Shown: in pieces, positions 4,350-5,798 of the stretch
How the letters are laid out: every line of letters begins with the position of its first letter
How positions within the stretch are numbered: the stretch's first letter is position 1
From: Dehalococcoidia bacterium
GTDB taxonomy: Bacteria > Chloroflexota > Dehalococcoidia > Dehalococcoidales > Fen-1064
Assembly: GCA_030691775.1 (NCBI GenBank)
Contig: JAUYDN010000028.1
Coordinates: 1-5,798 of the forward strand
Direction: 5' to 3'
Length of the DNA stretch: 5,798 nt
Made by a program: the position numbers and the translations under genes
Notes under the pieces: generated by a model
What the model was told of the DNA's origin: nothing
The model's input: only the letters and a program-made list of their open reading frames with translations
The model's database searches: none

Positions 4350-4856
4350 ATGAAATCAACAGTGGTCTACCTGGGGCTGGGGTCGAATCTCGGAGACAGG
4401 GAGCGGAATCTCCGCCAGGCGCTCGATTTACTCTGCCAGCAGGTGACGTTATACACGATATCACCCATTTATGAAACCGCCCCGGAGGGTGATGGCAGTC
4501 AGCCACGCTATCTTAATCTGGTTTGTAAAGCCAGAACAAAGCTTCCGCCTGAAGAACTTCTCAAGTTTGCGAAAGGTATCGAGGCTCAGATGGGAAGGGA
4601 ACCCGGGCCACGGAACAGTCCCCGCCCCATCGATATCGATATCCTGTTCTACGGTAACATGGCGGTCGATACGCCGGAGCTAACCATTCCCCACCCCCAC
4701 GCGGCTGAACGCGCATTCGTGCTGATACCCCTCGTGAATATCGCCCCGCGTCTGAGGCATCCGGTCTCCGGTAAAACGGTGACGCAGTTGGTCAAAAAAC
4801 TGAAAAGAACGGAGGGAGACGCAGAGCGGTGGGCAGAATCGGAATCAGAGGAGTAG
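4350..4856 (+). CDS. folK: 2-amino-4-hydroxy-6-hydroxymethyldihydropteridine pyrophosphokinase (HPPK)
   Basis: Cytoplasmic folate-pathway enzyme that moves pyrophosphate from ATP to 6-hydroxymethyl-7,8-dihydropterin. The 168-residue product has the full family pattern: LGLGSNLGDRERNL near the N-terminus (about 8-21), YETAP at about 41-45, the signature RPIDIDILFYG at about 92-102 with the two magnesium-binding aspartates of DID, then PHPHAAERAFVLIPL with IAP. Length is usual for a single-domain HPPK. The start may be GTG 4347 or ATG 4350. No Shine-Dalgarno site is present and the TATACT box ends at 4341, so the mRNA is probably leaderless and ATG 4350 is preferred. The stop is four bases before the PTPS gene, so the two form an operon. 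The C-terminus ends in a highly acidic tail (EGDAERWAESESEE). folB and folP are not in the window. Confidence 0.96.
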   Translation: MKSTVVYLGLGSNLGDRERNLRQALDLLCQQVTLYTISPIYETAPEGDGSQPRYLNLVCKARTKLPPEELLKFAKGIEAQMGREPGPRNSPRPIDIDILFYGNMAVDTPELTIPHPHAAERAFVLIPLVNIAPRLRHPVSGKTVTQLVKKLKRTEGDAERWAESESEE

Positions 4857-4860
4857 AGGG

Positions 4861-5232
4861 ATGTACGAAATCTCGGTAGAGATGGACTTTGACGCCGCCC
4901 ATTTTCTGCGAGGCTACAAAGGTAAGTGTGAGGCACTCCACGGACACCGATTCAAGGTGATAGCGGCGGTACAGGCGGATAGGCTGAATGAGCTAGGATT
5001 GGGGTACGATTTCACGGAGCTGAAGCAGAAACTCGGAGAGGTACTGAAACGTTACGACCACACCTGCCTTAACGACATCACGCCTTTTAAGCGTATCAAC
5101 CCCTCGTCGGAAAACATCGCCGCCACGGTCTACAGGGAGCTATCGCGCAAGCTCAAAGGCGCGCCGGTGACGCTCGCCGCCATCGAGGTGTGGGAATCAC
5201 CGCAGAGCCGGGTCATTTACCGGCCGGGGTAG
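4861..5232 (+). CDS. queD: 6-pyruvoyltetrahydropterin / 6-carboxytetrahydropterin synthase family (PTPS), probable PTPS-I/III type
   Basis: A 123-residue enzyme of the COG0720 fold acting on 7,8-dihydroneopterin triphosphate. Zinc ligands are H14, H27 and H29 (AAHF; HGH). D66-H67 in YDHTCLND and E109/E112 in IEVWES match the conserved catalytic and pterin-anchoring positions. The nucleophile region reads KCEALHGH: Cys23 in the QueD spacing (CxxxHGH) and Glu24 in the spacing of PTPS-III enzymes (ExxHGH), which replace FolB by making 6-hydroxymethyl-dihydropterin directly. A CExxHGH motif was described for dual PTPS-I/III proteins, as I recall the COG0720 literature. Lying four bases after folK, which uses that product, supports a folate role, with queuosine synthesis as an added or alternative role. 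ATG 4861 follows AGAGGAG (4847-4853), which overlaps the folK end, so translation is likely coupled. The 3' end overlaps the Trm112-family gene by 20 bp. Confidence 0.94.
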   Translation: MYEISVEMDFDAAHFLRGYKGKCEALHGHRFKVIAAVQADRLNELGLGYDFTELKQKLGEVLKRYDHTCLNDITPFKRINPSSENIAATVYRELSRKLKGAPVTLAAIEVWESPQSRVIYRPG

Positions 5233-5410
5233 CGGGTTTCTCCGGCGGCAGGAGGTTGGGGATGGTATCCACGATGGGATAGCGGGCATTACACCTGCCG
5301 CAGAAGAGCGAACCGCTGATGATTTCCTTTTCGTCTTCCTTGTCCACCGTGAGGGCGAGCTTGCCCTTGCACACCGGGCAGACCAGGATATCCATTAAAC
5401 TTTTTTTCAT
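5213..5410 (-). CDS. Trm112-family small zinc protein (UPF0434/YcaR type)
   Basis: A 65-residue protein with the Trm112 pattern: MDILVCPVCKGKLAL at the N-terminus (C11, C14), then LFCGRCNARYPIVDTIPNLLP (C37, C40), ending in a short Pro/Ala tail. The four cysteines bind zinc. In eukaryotes and archaea Trm112 activates several methyltransferases; bacterial relatives are mostly uncharacterised small proteins, so the partner is unknown here. The start at 5410 (ATG) fits the family N-terminus. GGAG (minus strand, 5420-5417) lies in the gap between -10 and +1 of the predicted promoter and would not be in the mRNA. The 3' end overlaps the PTPS gene by 20 bp in opposite direction, with no terminator for either gene there. 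Confidence 0.93.
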   Translation of the reverse strand: MKKSLMDILVCPVCKGKLALTVDKEDEKEIISGSLFCGRCNARYPIVDTIPNLLPPEKPATPAGK

Positions 5411-5420
5411 TGGTGACTCC

Positions 5421-5431
5421 AGTATAGCATA
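5421..5431 (-). promoter_or_regulatory. Trm112-family gene promoter, extended -10
   Basis: Minus strand TATGCTATACT (5431-5421), the same 11 bases as the folK promoter, contains TGC plus TATACT. There is no good -35 hexamer. The -10 ends ten bases before ATG 5410, predicting a leader of about three or four bases. Confidence 0.55.
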
Positions 5432-5511
5432 GAGAAAACAGGAATATCTAAATTCTAACTTCAGGGGTTTTTCCGTGGGTTACGTTGTGCGTCATTACAG
5501 TGGGGAGAAGA

Positions 5512-5537
5512 GGCGGGGCAGGTTAACCTGCCCCGCC
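5512..5537. other. Perfect 26-bp palindrome, possible terminator
   Basis: GGCGGGGCAGGTT (5512-5524) is followed directly by its exact inverse AACCTGCCCCGCC (5525-5537). On the plus strand GTTTTAC follows (5541-5547), a weak T-run, so it may end transcripts running on from folK-PTPS across the Trm112 gene. On the minus strand no T-run follows. Alternatively it is a hairpin repeat. Confidence 0.55.
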
Positions 5538-5625
5538 CGTGTTTTACGTCACTTTTCTTTGCTAGTGTAGTGTCTCAATAACAGCTTTACAATTCTGAAT
5601 AAAAGATGCCAGTTCTTACACAGCG

Positions 5626-5715
5626 CCTCATCCCCCCGCATCAAGTGCGGGGCAGGCTCTTGCCCCTTCTCCGCAGAGAAGGGGAGGAACTATTTTGATA
5701 GGGGCTGACGCCCCT
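5626..5715. repeat. Three-hairpin intergenic repeat
   Basis: Three perfect hairpins in a row: CCCCGCA (5634-5640) with TGCGGGG (5646-5652), loop TCAAG; CCCCTTCTC (5663-5671) with GAGAAGGGG (5676-5684), loop CGCA; AGGGGC (5700-5705) with GCCCCT (5710-5715), loop TGAC. The arrangement resembles a dispersed intergenic repeat of Dehalococcoidia-like genomes (from memory). The rest of the 5538-5798 stretch shows nothing I can name. Confidence 0.65.
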
Positions 5716-5798
5716 CTCAACTCCCTTGTGCAAGTTGGCAGTCATCTTGCTTTCCCACCCTTTGCAACCATCATTTTTATATTTCGTCCGTGGCACCA

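Noticed and set aside
4246..4506. Minus-strand 86-codon frame
   Set aside because: Antisense to the folK promoter and its first codons; proline-rich shadow of the G-tracts.
5742..5798. Minus-strand tail of a gene entering from the right edge (ends in KGGKAR before TGA)
   Set aside because: Only 18 open codons, which chance explains easily; could be real but cannot be supported from this window.

Overview
The window is a bacterial chromosome segment of moderate GC content. It holds eight well-supported protein genes, and the long intergenic stretches carry regulatory structure and dispersed hairpin repeats. The gene style (small lipoprotein and zinc-ribbon genes, a non-canonical crotonase, TATACT -10 boxes) and the repeat types (TGTCATTCT... 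ends, CCCCTTCTC...GAGAAGGGG hairpins) remind me of uncultured Chloroflexota, class Dehalococcoidia. That placement is an impression from memory, not a sequence match.

Layout. 1-314: a hairpin repeat at the left edge, a possible membrane-protein gene remnant on the minus strand, and a sigma-70-like promoter for the next gene. 315-1166 (+): a crotonase/enoyl-CoA hydratase superfamily protein lacking both canonical catalytic glutamates. 1167-1596 (+): an orphan 100-residue protein whose promoter lies under a 34-bp palindrome. 1601-2329 (-): an RsuA/RluB-type rRNA pseudouridine synthase, convergent with the orphan gene across a 4-bp gap. 2330-2512: divergent promoters. 2513-2998 (+): a small lipoprotein. 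2999-3517, no protein gene: a fold-back sequence, a compact transcription unit with its own promoter and terminator (candidate small RNA or attenuator), an 11-bp-phased TGTAAC repeat array next to a -10 box, and a structured leader. 3518-3730 (+): a 70-residue zinc-ribbon protein ending at a strong terminator. 3731-4346, no protein gene: that terminator, a cluster of nested inverted repeats (MITE-like), a partial copy of the terminator, and a G-rich promoter. 4350-5232 (+): a folK-PTPS operon. 5213-5410 (-): a Trm112-family protein overlapping the operon tail to tail. 5411-5798, no protein gene: the Trm112 promoter, a perfect 26-bp palindrome and a three-hairpin repeat.

How the genes fit together. 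The clearest functional unit is folK with the PTPS-family gene. The PTPS protein has both a Cys and a Glu in a CExxHGH motif, which points to an enzyme able to make 6-hydroxymethyl-dihydropterin, the FolK substrate, as well as or instead of a queuosine precursor. The other genes look like separate units.

The most unusual material is regulatory: the phased operator array, the self-contained RNA unit with two exclusive folds, the 34-bp palindrome over a promoter, and three genes whose TATACT boxes lie so close to the start codon that the mRNAs should be leaderless or nearly so.
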